A program made the position numbers and the translations under genes. The notes beneath the pieces were generated by a model. It was not told the DNA's origin. It ran no database searches and saw nothing but the letters and a program-made list of their open reading frames with translations. Shown piece after piece: positions 26,256-35,743 of a stretch of 64,000 bases of DNA; the stretch's first letter is position 1, and the number at the start of each line of letters is the position of its first letter. This stretch comes from Enterococcus canintestini (GTDB lineage: Bacteria; Bacillota; Bacilli; Lactobacillales; Enterococcaceae). The stretch lies in contig NZ_JXKG01000007.1 of the NCBI RefSeq assembly GCF_001885735.1, positions 57,565 to 121,564 on the forward strand, given 5' to 3'.

Positions 26256-28337
26256 ATGGGAAAAAAATTAGTATTAACCGAAAAACCAAGTGTAGCCAAA
26301 GATTTTGCTAAAGTCTTAGGGGCAAAACCAAAAGGAAAAGATTATTTTGAAAATGACCAATATGTTATTACTTGGGCGTATGGCCATTTATTAACTTTAA
26401 AATTACCTGAAGATATTAAACAAGAGTGGAAAACATGGACGATGGAAACATTACCCATGATTCCAAAACACATCGGAATTAAGCCGTTACCAAAAACTAA
26501 TCGACAATTAAAATTAATTGGAAACTTAGCTAAACGGCAAGATATTACCGGTGGCATTATTGCGACAGATGGTGGTCGTGAAGGAGAAGCTGTTGGGCGC
26601 TATATTTTTGAATGGATTCGATTTAATAAACCGTTAGAACGGCTTTGGATATCTTCACAAACAACAAAAGCCGTAAAAGAAGGTTTTCGGCAATTAAAAC
26701 CAGCAAAACAATACGATAATTTGTATCAATCAGCTGTGGCACGCGGAAAAGCCGATTGGTTGGTGGGGTTAAATGTTACCCGCGCTTTAACGGTAAAATA
26801 CCAAGATAGTCTAAGTGCTGGTCGAGTTCAGACCCCCACTTTGGCATTAGTGGCAAAAGCCCAAGAAAAATCAGAAAAATTTATTCCTGAAACTTATTAC
26901 ACCATTGATTTGTTATATGGCAATGAAAAAGGGCGTCTACAGCTAAAAAATCCGCAACAATTACACGAACGTAACCAAGCAGAAGCGCTCGTTGCAAATT
27001 GGCAAAATCAAATTGGAAAAGTAAAAGACGTAACAGTAAAAGAAAAGCGTCAGTCGGCGCCTTTACCTTATGATTTAACAGAATTACAACGAGTAGCCAA
27101 TAGTAAGTATCAATACTCCGCTAAAAAAACATTGTCGGTAGTGCAAAGTTTATATGAAACTCATAAAGTGGTCAGCTATCCGCGGACAGATTCAAAATAT
27201 TTACCAAAAGATGTGGCGGGCACGTTAAAAGAAAGATTACAAGCGCTGGCGACAGTGGATAATCGGGCCAAAACGTATTTAAAAGAAGGGGCCAAAGTCA
27301 AACAAACTGCAGTTTTCAATGATAGTAAAGTAACCGATCACTATGCGCTAATCCCAACAGAAGAACGTCCTCGTTTTGAAAAGATGTCAACGGATGAAAG
27401 CCGCATTTATCATTTGATTGTAGAACGTTTTCTAGGATTATTTGCCGACCAATATATAACGGCAAACGTGAAGGCAATAGTTGAATTTCCTGCTGGTGAA
27501 TTTGTTTTTCGCCAAGAAAAAGTATTGCAAAATGGTTGGCAAAAAGTGAGTGAAAAACTGACTGAAAAATTAACGGATTGGGAAAATGTCAAAAGCGTTA
27601 AGGGCCAATTTGCGATTAATAAAGAATTGACCACCCCACCTAAGTTGGCAACAGAAGGTAGTTTGTTAGCCCAGATGGAAAAGTATGCCTTAGGAACCCC
27701 CGCCACGCGTGCAGAAATTATCGAAAAACTATTAAAATCAGAATTAATGGAACGTAGAGGCAATGTTTTAGCCGTAACACCTAAAGGCAAACAACTGTTA
27801 AATTTAGTCAATGCCTCTCTTGTCAGTCCTGATTTAACTGCAAAATGGGAAAGAAGTTTAGAAAATATTGCGCAGGGGAAAGAATCTGCTACTAGCTTTT
27901 TAAAAGGAATTGAAAAAGACACTGCACGATTAGTAAGTGAAATTAAAGAATCCAAAGAAACTTATAAAGATTACACGCTTACGACTAAACTTTGTCCTGA
28001 ATGTGGCGCACAGTTAAAAGAACGCAACACAAAAGATGGTAAAATCTATATTTGTTCCAATACTGAATGTAGTTACCGTCGCAGAAAAGAACCGAAAGTT
28101 TCGAATCATCGTTGTTCTCAGTGTCATAAAAAAATGGAAATTTTAGATGGTAAAAATGGTGCCTTCTTTAAATGTAAATATTGTGGTATCACTGAAAAAA
28201 TACCAGATAAAAAAGCCCGTAATAAAAAAATGACAAAACAAGAAGAAAGAAAATTAGTTAAGAAATATAGTAAGCAAGAAGAAACAGAAAGTCCTTTGGC
28301 GTTAGCATTAAAAGCTGCGATGCAACAAAAGGATTAA
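26256..28337 (+). CDS. topB: DNA topoisomerase III
   Basis: 693 aa type IA topoisomerase that decatenates single-stranded DNA crossings. AAAGGAG precedes the ATG. The TOPRIM domain shows TEKPSVA with Glu9 and ATDGGREGEAVGR. The catalytic tyrosine is Tyr308 in SYPRTDS, with SAGRVQTPTL and GTPATRAEII also typical. Two C-terminal C4 zinc ribbons are visible, CPECGAQL...CSNTEC and CSQCHKKM...CKYCG. There are no plasmid or conjugation genes around, so this is the chromosomal TopB rather than a plasmid TraE type. A terminator follows. Confidence 0.94.
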   Translation: MGKKLVLTEKPSVAKDFAKVLGAKPKGKDYFENDQYVITWAYGHLLTLKLPEDIKQEWKTWTMETLPMIPKHIGIKPLPKTNRQLKLIGNLAKRQDITGGIIATDGGREGEAVGRYIFEWIRFNKPLERLWISSQTTKAVKEGFRQLKPAKQYDNLYQSAVARGKADWLVGLNVTRALTVKYQDSLSAGRVQTPTLALVAKAQEKSEKFIPETYYTIDLLYGNEKGRLQLKNPQQLHERNQAEALVANWQNQIGKVKDVTVKEKRQSAPLPYDLTELQRVANSKYQYSAKKTLSVVQSLYETHKVVSYPRTDSKYLPKDVAGTLKERLQALATVDNRAKTYLKEGAKVKQTAVFNDSKVTDHYALIPTEERPRFEKMSTDESRIYHLIVERFLGLFADQYITANVKAIVEFPAGEFVFRQEKVLQNGWQKVSEKLTEKLTDWENVKSVKGQFAINKELTTPPKLATEGSLLAQMEKYALGTPATRAEIIEKLLKSELMERRGNVLAVTPKGKQLLNLVNASLVSPDLTAKWERSLENIAQGKESATSFLKGIEKDTARLVSEIKESKETYKDYTLTTKLCPECGAQLKERNTKDGKIYICSNTECSYRRRKEPKVSNHRCSQCHKKMEILDGKNGAFFKCKYCGITEKIPDKKARNKKMTKQEERKLVKKYSKQEETESPLALALKAAMQQKD

Positions 28338-28377
28338 AAAAAGGCGTGGCCACTTTAAAGTGGTCGCGCCTTTTTAA
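28336..28377 (+). terminator. Terminator after topB
   Basis: AAAGGCGTGGCCACTTT pairs with AAAGTGGTCGCGCCTTTTT. Confidence 0.9.
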
Positions 28378-28379
28378 TC

Positions 28380-28564
28380 GGTGAGAAGATAAGGTGAATG
28401 TGAAATGTAATTTTCAAAATGCCATCTTCTTACTTGCGAGCTGGACACTTCGTTTTGCTTTTCTTTAATCTAGCAAAATGAACTAACTCTCTACGACAAT
28501 AAGCCAAAATCTTGTGAAATTTGGGGAACAATTTGGCAAGATTGCGCCTTAATACTAGAGAGTT
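28380..28564. repeat. Cluster of three inverted repeats between convergent topB and pyrP
   Basis: GTGAGAAGAT/ATCTTCTTAC (28381-28434), TTTTGCT/AGCAAAA (28453-28478) and AACTCTCTA/TAGAGAGTT (28485-28564), the last enclosing AATCTTG/CAAGATT on the minus strand. The last may be the pyrP terminator. No gene is present. Confidence 0.5.
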
Positions 28565-28589
28565 AAATGCGTTTCTTCAGCTTTTTTTA

Positions 28590-29864
28590 CTAACGATCTG
28601 GTAAAACTAAATTTAAAAAGATGCCAATTAAAGTGGACAATGCCATGGCTGATAAGGTGAATGTTCCAGCTTCAAAAACTAAACCGCCAATACCGATTAC
28701 CAAAATACTTGAAGTAATCAATAAGTTTTTCTTTTTATCAAAGTTGGTATTATTTTCAACTAAAATTTTCAATCCGCTTGCGGCAATTACCCCGAATAAA
28801 ACAAAGCTAATACCAGAGATTACTGGTCCTGGAATACTTAAAATTAAAGCACTTAATTTTCCGACAAAGCCTAAAACGATGGCTAAAACAGCAGCACCAC
28901 CGATAACAAATACGCTATGCACACGTGTGATTGCTAATACCCCAATATTTTCACCGTAACTAGTAACGGGTGGGCCACCGACAAAGCCTGCCACAATTTG
29001 TGCTAAGCCATCCCCCATTAATGTGCGATCCATGCCAGGATCAGAAAAGAAATTGCGTTTGGTTAATTTATTTAACACCATTAAATGGCCGATATGCTCT
29101 GTCATGGTTACAAAGGCAATTGGTGCCATAGTGGTAATTGCATTGAAGTAAAGTTTTGGCTGATATTGGACAAACATAACTTCAAATGCCGGTAACTGTA
29201 ACCACGGCGCATCAAGAACTGGTTGAAAGTCGACAATGCCAAAGGCTAAGGCGATTAGATAACCAGAAATAATTCCGAGTAAAATGGGAATTAGTCCTAA
29301 AAAACCAGTTAAAAACATGTTGAAAATAATTGTCACAGCTAAAGTCAATAAAGCTACAGCAACGTATTTAAAATCATAATTACCACTGGCATTATACATG
29401 GCGTTGTTAGCGGCATTACTTGCTAGACCTAGACCAATTACCATAATGACTGGTCCTACCACAATAGGAGGTAAGACCTTATCTAACCAAGCAGTTCCAA
29501 TTTTTTTGATTAGAAAAGCAACGATTAAGTAAACCGCACCGGTTGTTAAAGCACCTTGGGCAATAGCCGGATAACCGTCTGTTTTCATCAATAATTGCAT
29601 AGCGGCAATAAAAGCAAAACTGCTACCAAGATAAGCGGGTATTTTTCCTTTTGTGACGGTTAAATAAACCAGTGTCCCAAGGCCAGAACTAACTAAAGCG
29701 ATACTTGGGTTAATACCAACTAAAATGGGAACTAAGACGGTGGCACCAAACATAGTAAATAAATGCTGTAAACTTAACCCAAACCAATGAAATGGTGTGG
29801 GGCGATCGTGGATGTCTAAGACGACATCATCATTGTGAAAGTGAATATCATTTTTCTCTGCCAT
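28590..29864 (-). CDS. pyrP: Uracil permease, NCS2 family
   Basis: 424 aa proton-coupled uracil importer with about 14 helices. AGGAGG lies just before the ATG. The N-terminus has the family segment FHWFGLSLQHLFTMFGATV, and the NCS2 signature region around APIAFVTMTEHIG carries the substrate-contacting Glu. GGPPVTSYGENIG is typical of uracil rather than xanthine members. The PyrR attenuator directly upstream supports the uracil assignment, since pyrP is a standard PyrR target. It is monocistronic here, so other pyr genes must be elsewhere. Confidence 0.94.
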   Translation of the reverse strand: MAEKNDIHFHNDDVVLDIHDRPTPFHWFGLSLQHLFTMFGATVLVPILVGINPSIALVSSGLGTLVYLTVTKGKIPAYLGSSFAFIAAMQLLMKTDGYPAIAQGALTTGAVYLIVAFLIKKIGTAWLDKVLPPIVVGPVIMVIGLGLASNAANNAMYNASGNYDFKYVAVALLTLAVTIIFNMFLTGFLGLIPILLGIISGYLIALAFGIVDFQPVLDAPWLQLPAFEVMFVQYQPKLYFNAITTMAPIAFVTMTEHIGHLMVLNKLTKRNFFSDPGMDRTLMGDGLAQIVAGFVGGPPVTSYGENIGVLAITRVHSVFVIGGAAVLAIVLGFVGKLSALILSIPGPVISGISFVLFGVIAASGLKILVENNTNFDKKKNLLITSSILVIGIGGLVFEAGTFTLSAMALSTLIGIFLNLVLPDR

Positions 29865-29892
29865 AAAAAATCCTCCTCATAATTTTTGGTAC

Positions 29893-29995
29893 AAAAAAAT
29901 CCTACCTTTTTAGGCAGGAGGATCGTCAATGGCGACAATATGGGTAGTAAGACCCCTTAGCTTGTGACGGACCCTTCTTAGCCTCTCTGGACTAT
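29893..29995 (-). promoter_or_regulatory. PyrR-dependent transcription attenuator upstream of pyrP
   Basis: On the minus strand, TCCAGAGAGGCT followed by AAGAAGG (29972-29993) matches the PyrR-binding loop consensus. Further down CCTGCCT/AGGTAGG plus a T-run (29893-29918) is the terminator. With UMP or UTP, PyrR stabilises the anti-antiterminator and pyrP is shut off. Sequence match is direct; mechanism is established for the family. Confidence 0.92.
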
Positions 29996-30171
29996 GTTAA
30001 AGGTGGTTTGAAAAAATGGACACGCAATGATGCGAATTTTTTCAATGGTGAATTTTTTTGCTGTTAAAAATATACACTACAAAAAGACAGATAGCAAGGA
30101 GATTTACTTTCTTTGTCCTCCTTAGTAAAATCTAATATCCTTTACTCTGATTTTTTTTAAAGCGCTTTTAA

Positions 30172-31005
30172 TTAAGAGGTCTTTTTTTCACTTAAGCTAG
30201 AAGGTGCGATTCCAAATTGTTTTTTAAAAGATTTACTAAAATGATAAGCATCTTGGTAGCCTGTAGCTTGTGCAATCTGTTTAATTGACAGTGTTGTTGT
30301 TTTTATTAAATGTTCGGCCTCACTTAATCGTAATTTAATGAGATAATTAATCGGACTTTCCCCGACAATATCTTTAAATAAACGGGATAAGTAGGCGGGG
30401 CTCACAAATTGTGCTTGGGCAAGTTGTTCTAAACTGATTTCTTCTGTAAAATGATTTTCCAAAAAATAGATTGTCTCATCAACAATTTTTTGCTGGCGCT
30501 GTTGCCGGCTGGTTAAAGAAGTAGGTTGGCGTTCGTTTGTATCATCAAGACCGCGTAAAATATGCACCAACATTTCACTGATAAGAATTTTGCGTAATAC
30601 CTGCGTTTCTGGAGCATCTTGATACAATTCCTCTAATAGACGCCACGCGATTTGTAAGACATTTTGCTGGTGACGTCCCAAGTTTAAAATGGGACTTTTA
30701 TGGGGAAAAGTATCCCGAGGCAAACCTTGTAACGTAAAATTTTTAATCCCGATATGCAGTTGATGAGAAGTTTGTTTAATATGGCGCTCCATATGATGAT
30801 AGCCTGGGTTAAAGAGTAGGACTTGCCCAGCTCGAATAGTAGTTTTGGGTAAATCTTCAAAAAAATACTCTGATTCTCCTTCTAATACTAGTGAAATTTC
30901 TAAAAAATCATGTGCGTGATAATTTCCAACTGAATCTTCATCGCAACAAGCATCAAAAAGATATAAAATTTCAGGATTAAAGGTTTGCGGATTGATTAAA
31001 TGCAT
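30172..31005 (-). CDS. AraC-family transcriptional regulator
   Basis: 277 aa. N-terminal cupin-like sensing domain (about 10-150), with YHAHDFLEISLVLEGES typical of such domains, and a C-terminal pair of helix-turn-helices (about 170-273), including AQFVSPAYLSRLFKDIVGES and IKQIAQATGYQDAYHFSKSFKKQFG. The gene diverges from the ABC exporter pair with 177 bases between, so it probably controls those genes. The signal is unknown; related regulators respond to sugars or small hydrophobic molecules. A cre-like site lies 28 bases upstream of its start. Confidence 0.85.
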   Translation of the reverse strand: MHLINPQTFNPEILYLFDACCDEDSVGNYHAHDFLEISLVLEGESEYFFEDLPKTTIRAGQVLLFNPGYHHMERHIKQTSHQLHIGIKNFTLQGLPRDTFPHKSPILNLGRHQQNVLQIAWRLLEELYQDAPETQVLRKILISEMLVHILRGLDDTNERQPTSLTSRQQRQQKIVDETIYFLENHFTEEISLEQLAQAQFVSPAYLSRLFKDIVGESPINYLIKLRLSEAEHLIKTTTLSIKQIAQATGYQDAYHFSKSFKKQFGIAPSSLSEKKTS

Positions 31006-31032
31006 AATAAACTCCTATATTTTAACGAATTG

Positions 31033-31046
31033 TGAAATCGCTTTAA
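31033..31046. promoter_or_regulatory. Candidate cre site in the AraC/ABC divergent region
   Basis: TGAAATCGCTTTAA matches 13 of 14 cre positions. It could tie the divergent genes to CcpA. No binding evidence. Confidence 0.35.
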
Positions 31047-31182
31047 TTTTGTTTTAAAAAAAGAAGCACTAAAGGCAAAAGCTATCTTTGTTAATATTTT
31101 ACATCATTTTAAAGAAGATATCCCATTTCTTTTCTAATTCAATCTACTAAGATATTTATAGATAAAAGTTGGAGGTGAATTT

Positions 31183-32931
31183 ATGTCGAATATGCAATGG
31201 ATCTGGCGTTATATCAAAAAATCACGCAATCATTTTGGTCTTATTTGTTTATTTATTTTATTGAATGCAAGTTTGATTGTGGTTAATCCGTACGTGGGCG
31301 GGTTAATTGTAGATGACGTCATTAATCAGGGGAAAAAAGCGTGGTTGTTACCTTTAATTGCTTTAATGATTGGTACCACGGTTTTACGGACGATTGTACG
31401 CTATTTGTATCAAATTTTGTGTGAAAAAATGAGTCAAAATGCGATTTATCAATTACGCGAGGATATGTATTCTAAATTACAGACGCTAGATTTTGATTTT
31501 TTTAATCATACGCGTGTAGGTGATATTATGGCACGAATGACTGGCGATGTGGATGCAATCCGTCATTTTGTTGCCTGGGTCACTTACAATATTGTGGAAT
31601 GTGTATTGTGGTTTTTAGCTGCTGTGATTGTCATGGCGTTTATTAGTTGGCAACTTACATTGTCTTTATTAGTAGTGACACCGATTATTTTTATTTTAAC
31701 CAATAAAATGGCTAAAGAAGCGCATCCCAAGTTTTTTGAAATTCGGGAAAGTTTTGCACGCCTGAACTCGATGGTAGAAGAAAATATCGGCGGTAATCGC
31801 GTGGTAAAAGCTTTTGCAAGAGAAGATTTTGAATTAGATAAGTTCAAACAATACAATGAAGATTTTAAACAACGAAACTTGGATTCTGCTGAAGTTTCCG
31901 CTAAATTTTTACCGTGGCTAGATGGGTTTGCTGGTACATTAGCTGTTATTACGTTAGTTTTTGGCGGAATTTTAGTTATCCGCGGGAATCTGACGTTAGG
32001 ACAATTGGTAGCTTTTAATGGTTATTTATGGATGTTAAATAATCCTTTACGAATGAGCGGTTGGCTGATTAACGACGTGCAGCGTTTTAATGCGGCTTGT
32101 ATTAAAATCCGCCAATTATTGGGCCAAAAATCAAGTATTCCTGTTGAAGATGAAAACTTATTGACACCAATTAAAGGAGAAGTAGTCTTTGAAAATGTTA
32201 GTTTTCATTTTTCAGATGATCCAAATCACAATGTCTTATCCCAAATTAATTTTAAAACTGGACCAGGTAAAACAGTGGGGATTTTAGGAGAAACTGGCTC
32301 TGGGAAAACAACCTTAGTAAATTTGGTGGGGCGTTTTTATGATCCTACTCAAGGCCGTGTTTTAATTGACGGCAAAGATGCGCGGGAATATCCAGTACGT
32401 CAATTGCGTGAAAGTATTTCGATGGTTATGCAAGATGTTTTCCTATTCTCCAATACAATTGCTGATAATATTGCTTTTGGTAATCCTTATGCAGATGAAA
32501 ACTTTATTCGGAAAATGGCAACAGTGGCAGATGCTGATTCCTTTATTACGCGAATGCCTCAGGGGTATGAAACGGTTGTCGGTGAACGGGGAGTAGGGTT
32601 ATCTGGGGGGCAAAAACAACGGATTTCTTTAGCACGCGCCCTAGCTAAAAATCCTGCTATTTTAATTTTAGATGATACAACTTCTGCTGTGGATATGGAA
32701 ACAGAGTCAAAAATTCAGCAGGAATTGGCTAAATTAACAACCAAAAAAACGACCTTTATCATCGCCCACCGTATTTCTTCTGTTAAAGATGCCGATCTCA
32801 TTTTGTTAATGGAAAAAGGCCGTGTAGTAGAACAAGGAACCCATGAAGAGTTGGTGACTAAAAAAGGAAAATATTACGAAGTATACCGTAAGCAATTGGG
32901 ATTGACAGGGGGGACAGAAGATGGCGCGTAA
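31183..32931 (+). CDS. Heterodimeric ABC exporter, subunit with degenerate ATP site
   Basis: 582 aa half-transporter with six membrane helices (about 15-305) fused to an ATPase domain. Walker A is GETGSGKT, the signature LSGGQKQR and Walker B ILILDDTTSAVD. Asp replaces the usual catalytic Glu, as in the non-catalytic site of LmrCD or TM287/288-type heterodimers. GGAGG precedes the ATG. The partner gene overlaps its last 11 bases. Multidrug or lipid export is the usual role; the substrate is unknown. The divergent AraC gene is a likely regulator. Confidence 0.9.
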   Translation: MSNMQWIWRYIKKSRNHFGLICLFILLNASLIVVNPYVGGLIVDDVINQGKKAWLLPLIALMIGTTVLRTIVRYLYQILCEKMSQNAIYQLREDMYSKLQTLDFDFFNHTRVGDIMARMTGDVDAIRHFVAWVTYNIVECVLWFLAAVIVMAFISWQLTLSLLVVTPIIFILTNKMAKEAHPKFFEIRESFARLNSMVEENIGGNRVVKAFAREDFELDKFKQYNEDFKQRNLDSAEVSAKFLPWLDGFAGTLAVITLVFGGILVIRGNLTLGQLVAFNGYLWMLNNPLRMSGWLINDVQRFNAACIKIRQLLGQKSSIPVEDENLLTPIKGEVVFENVSFHFSDDPNHNVLSQINFKTGPGKTVGILGETGSGKTTLVNLVGRFYDPTQGRVLIDGKDAREYPVRQLRESISMVMQDVFLFSNTIADNIAFGNPYADENFIRKMATVADADSFITRMPQGYETVVGERGVGLSGGQKQRISLARALAKNPAILILDDTTSAVDMETESKIQQELAKLTTKKTTFIIAHRISSVKDADLILLMEKGRVVEQGTHEELVTKKGKYYEVYRKQLGLTGGTEDGA

Positions 32932-34702
32932 TCGTTTTGATGAAGACGAAGAATTAGCACAAGAATTTCGCTGGGGCGATTTAAAACGGCTTTTAAGCTA
33001 CGTCACCCCGTATAAAAAAGCAATTATAATCGTACTAGCTACGATTATTTTAGCCAATGGTTTAGGGATGTTAGGCCCTTATTTAACCAAAATCGCCATT
33101 GATACGGTTATTCCGCAACAAGATAGTAATCGGTTATTGCTGTTAGGTGGTATTTTCTTAGGTTCATTAATTATTATCGGGGTGTGCATGCGTTATCGTA
33201 TTATCCAAATTACGACAATTGGACAAGATATGTTAAAAGATATGCGTTTTGATATTTTTGAACATTTGCAACGTTTGCCTTTTTCATATTTTGACAATCG
33301 TCCTCATGGCAAAATTTTAATTCGGGTTGTCAATTACATCAATACGTTAAGTGATTTATTAAGTAATGGCTTAATCAATTTGATCTCAGATATTTTTAGT
33401 GTCGTGATTACCCTTATTTTTATGTTCTTTATCGATGTACGCCTAACTTTTTATAGCCTAATTTTATTGCCAGTTTTATTTGTGATGGTGCTTGTGATTC
33501 AAAACAAACAACGTAAAGCGTATCAAGCATTAAGTAATAAACAGTCCAATTTAAATGCTTATATTCACGAAAGTATTGCCGGTATCCGTATTACCCAGTC
33601 GTTTGCTAGGGAAAAAGAAAATGCACGGATTTTTGATGAGGTAAGTGAAGAATACCGCACATCTTGGATGCATGCGGTGAAAATTCAATTTCTTTTATGG
33701 CCGGGTGTGCAAAACATAGCCGTCTTAACGACCTGTATTATTTATTATGTCGGGATTTCATCTCTGGGAGTTAATGTGACTACTGGAACATTAATTGCCT
33801 TTATTAGCTACATTAATAACTTTTGGAATCCGGTGATTAATATTGGAAATTTTTATAATTCACTGATAACAGCGAGTGCATACTTGGAACGGATTTTTGA
33901 AACACTAGATGAAATTCCCGATATTCAAGATGCAAAAGATGCTCAAATTTTACCACCAATTAAAGGTGAGGTAGATTTTGAACATGTAGCGTTTCGTTAT
34001 GAAGCAGGTAAAAACATTTTAAATGATATCACCTTCCATGTGGATTCTGGACAAAGTATTGCACTTGTTGGTCCTACTGGCGCAGGTAAAACAACGGTTA
34101 TTAATTTATTAAGTCGTTTTTATGATGTCAATGAAGGTAGTGTCAAAGTTGATGGTAGAGATGTTCGGGAGGTAACATTACAGTCTTTACGTAGTCAAAT
34201 GGGAGTTATGTTGCAAGATACATTTATTTTTTCCGGAACGATTATTGAAAATATTCGTTATGGTAATTTAGCAGCGACAAAAGAAGAAGTGATTGCTGCA
34301 GCTAAGGTTGTGCGGGCTCATGATTTTATTAAAGATTTAAAAGATGGCTATGAAACTGTCGTCGAAGAAAGAGGAAGCACGCTTTCAGCTGGACAGCGCC
34401 AATTGATTTCATTTGCCCGCGCGCTTTTAGCAGATCCTAAAATCTTAATTTTAGATGAAGCGACATCTAGCATTGATACTAAGACAGAGGAGCTGCTCCA
34501 AGAAGGATTGCAACAACTCTTAAAAGGTAGAACATCTTTCATTATCGCCCATCGGCTGTCTACGATAAAAAATGCCGACCGCATCTTTTATATCGCAGGA
34601 GGTAAAATTGTAGAAAGCGGCAATCATGAAGAGTTAATGAAAGAACGGGGACTGTATTATCATTTGTATCAATCCCAATATGATTTATTGCAAGCAATTT
34701 AA
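32921..34702 (+). CDS. Heterodimeric ABC exporter, catalytic subunit
   Basis: 593 aa half-transporter, six helices then ATPase. Walker A is GPTGAGKT, Walker B ILILDEATSSID with intact catalytic Glu, and the signature is LSAGQRQL rather than LSGGQ. That combination complements the upstream subunit, so one of the two ATP sites in the heterodimer is competent and the other degenerate. The ATG overlaps the preceding gene by 11 bases, which implies translational coupling and fixed stoichiometry. A strong bidirectional terminator follows. Confidence 0.9.
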   Translation: MARNRFDEDEELAQEFRWGDLKRLLSYVTPYKKAIIIVLATIILANGLGMLGPYLTKIAIDTVIPQQDSNRLLLLGGIFLGSLIIIGVCMRYRIIQITTIGQDMLKDMRFDIFEHLQRLPFSYFDNRPHGKILIRVVNYINTLSDLLSNGLINLISDIFSVVITLIFMFFIDVRLTFYSLILLPVLFVMVLVIQNKQRKAYQALSNKQSNLNAYIHESIAGIRITQSFAREKENARIFDEVSEEYRTSWMHAVKIQFLLWPGVQNIAVLTTCIIYYVGISSLGVNVTTGTLIAFISYINNFWNPVINIGNFYNSLITASAYLERIFETLDEIPDIQDAKDAQILPPIKGEVDFEHVAFRYEAGKNILNDITFHVDSGQSIALVGPTGAGKTTVINLLSRFYDVNEGSVKVDGRDVREVTLQSLRSQMGVMLQDTFIFSGTIIENIRYGNLAATKEEVIAAAKVVRAHDFIKDLKDGYETVVEERGSTLSAGQRQLISFARALLADPKILILDEATSSIDTKTEELLQEGLQQLLKGRTSFIIAHRLSTIKNADRIFYIAGGKIVESGNHEELMKERGLYYHLYQSQYDLLQAI

Positions 34703-34750
34703 AAAAGTCACGAAATGTTTCTGCTAAAAGAAACATTTCGTGGCTTTTTA
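34701..34750. terminator. Bidirectional terminator, ABC exporter / scrR
   Basis: AAAAAGTCACGAAATGTTTC pairs perfectly with GAAACATTTCGTGGCTTTTT apart from one G-T. It overlaps the last codon of scrR. Confidence 0.92.
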
Positions 34751-35731
34751 AGTAGTTTGGCCTTGGATTAATTTCACCGGTAAGAGATAATTTGTTTCAA
34801 GTTTTTTGTCGGCATCTTTAATTCGTTGGAGCAATAAGTCCACCAAAACATCGGCAAAGTCTGACATCGGTTGGGCGATGGTAGATAATTGAGGAAAATA
34901 ATTTTGGATAAATTTGGTCCCATCATAACCGATAATTTTTAAATCATCAGGGATGTTTATTCCTAAAGCGTGGGCTTGATTCATTACTAAGATGGCGGTT
35001 AAATCGTCAGTACAAAATAACCCATCAGTTTCTTCACTAGTCAAAATCCGTTTAATATCGAGATTTTTCATCGCCGTTGAACGCGCCATACTACGAATTT
35101 GGTGAACGATAGGACTTAAATTGTGTTCTTTTAAAAATTGTAAGTAGCCGGCTAAGCGATCATTAGTTGGTGAGGCTGATTCTTGGGAGCCAGTTAAAAT
35201 AGCAATTTTACGAGCTCCTTTCAAATAGAGGTTTTCAGTCGCTAAGTATCCTCCTTGAAAGTTATCACTCCCAACAATGGGGATGTCATCTGCCAGATAA
35301 CGATCAAATGAAACAATCGGCATCTGTAATTTTTCATATTCATTAATCCCTAAGTTATGGGCGCCGGCGATAATACCATCGACTTTATTGGCGGCTAACA
35401 TATTTAAGTAATTACGTTCTTTTTCTTTGTTGTTGGCACTATCGCATAAAATAGAACGATAACCTAATTCAAACAATTTGCTTTCCAAAAGTTCCACCAA
35501 CTCCCCGTAAAATGGATGAGCGACGGTAGGAAAAATTAAACCGATTAATTGGGTGTTTTTCCCTTGTAATGAACGAGCCAATGAGTTTGGCTGATAATTT
35601 AATTCTTTCATTGCTGCATGGACTTTATCAATTGTCTTTTGACTTAAAGAACCATAGTTATTAATGACGCGAGAAACAGTTGTCGGCGAAACACCGGCTT
35701 TTTTTGCGACGTCGGTTAGTTTTATTGTCAT
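34748..35731 (-). CDS. scrR: LacI-family repressor of the sucrose genes
   Basis: 327 aa. The N-terminal helix-turn-helix reads VAKKAGVSPTTVSRVIN, with hinge helix near NSLARSLQGK, then a periplasmic-binding-protein-like core (about 60-325). It lies 12 bases downstream of scrB in the same direction. Two matching palindromes in the scrB-scrA gap are its likely operators, so it should repress both transcripts and its own expression. Sucrose 6-phosphate or a fructose derivative would be the expected inducer by homology with ScrR. Confidence 0.9.
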   Translation of the reverse strand: MTIKLTDVAKKAGVSPTTVSRVINNYGSLSQKTIDKVHAAMKELNYQPNSLARSLQGKNTQLIGLIFPTVAHPFYGELVELLESKLFELGYRSILCDSANNKEKERNYLNMLAANKVDGIIAGAHNLGINEYEKLQMPIVSFDRYLADDIPIVGSDNFQGGYLATENLYLKGARKIAILTGSQESASPTNDRLAGYLQFLKEHNLSPIVHQIRSMARSTAMKNLDIKRILTSEETDGLFCTDDLTAILVMNQAHALGINIPDDLKIIGYDGTKFIQNYFPQLSTIAQPMSDFADVLVDLLLQRIKDADKKLETNYLLPVKLIQGQTT

Positions 35732-35743
35732 CTATTTCAGTCC

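Noticed and set aside
27410..27955. 181-aa minus-strand frame within topB
   Set aside because: Antisense shadow of a well-conserved gene with no ribosome site or family motif.
26256..28337. topB and ftsK as signs of an integrative or conjugative element
   Set aside because: Both are full housekeeping-type genes. No integrase, relaxase, replication gene or attachment repeat is near either.
30157..30170. cre-like TTAAAGCGCTTTTA
   Set aside because: Lies at the 3' end of the AraC gene, not near a promoter, and matches only 12 of 14 positions.
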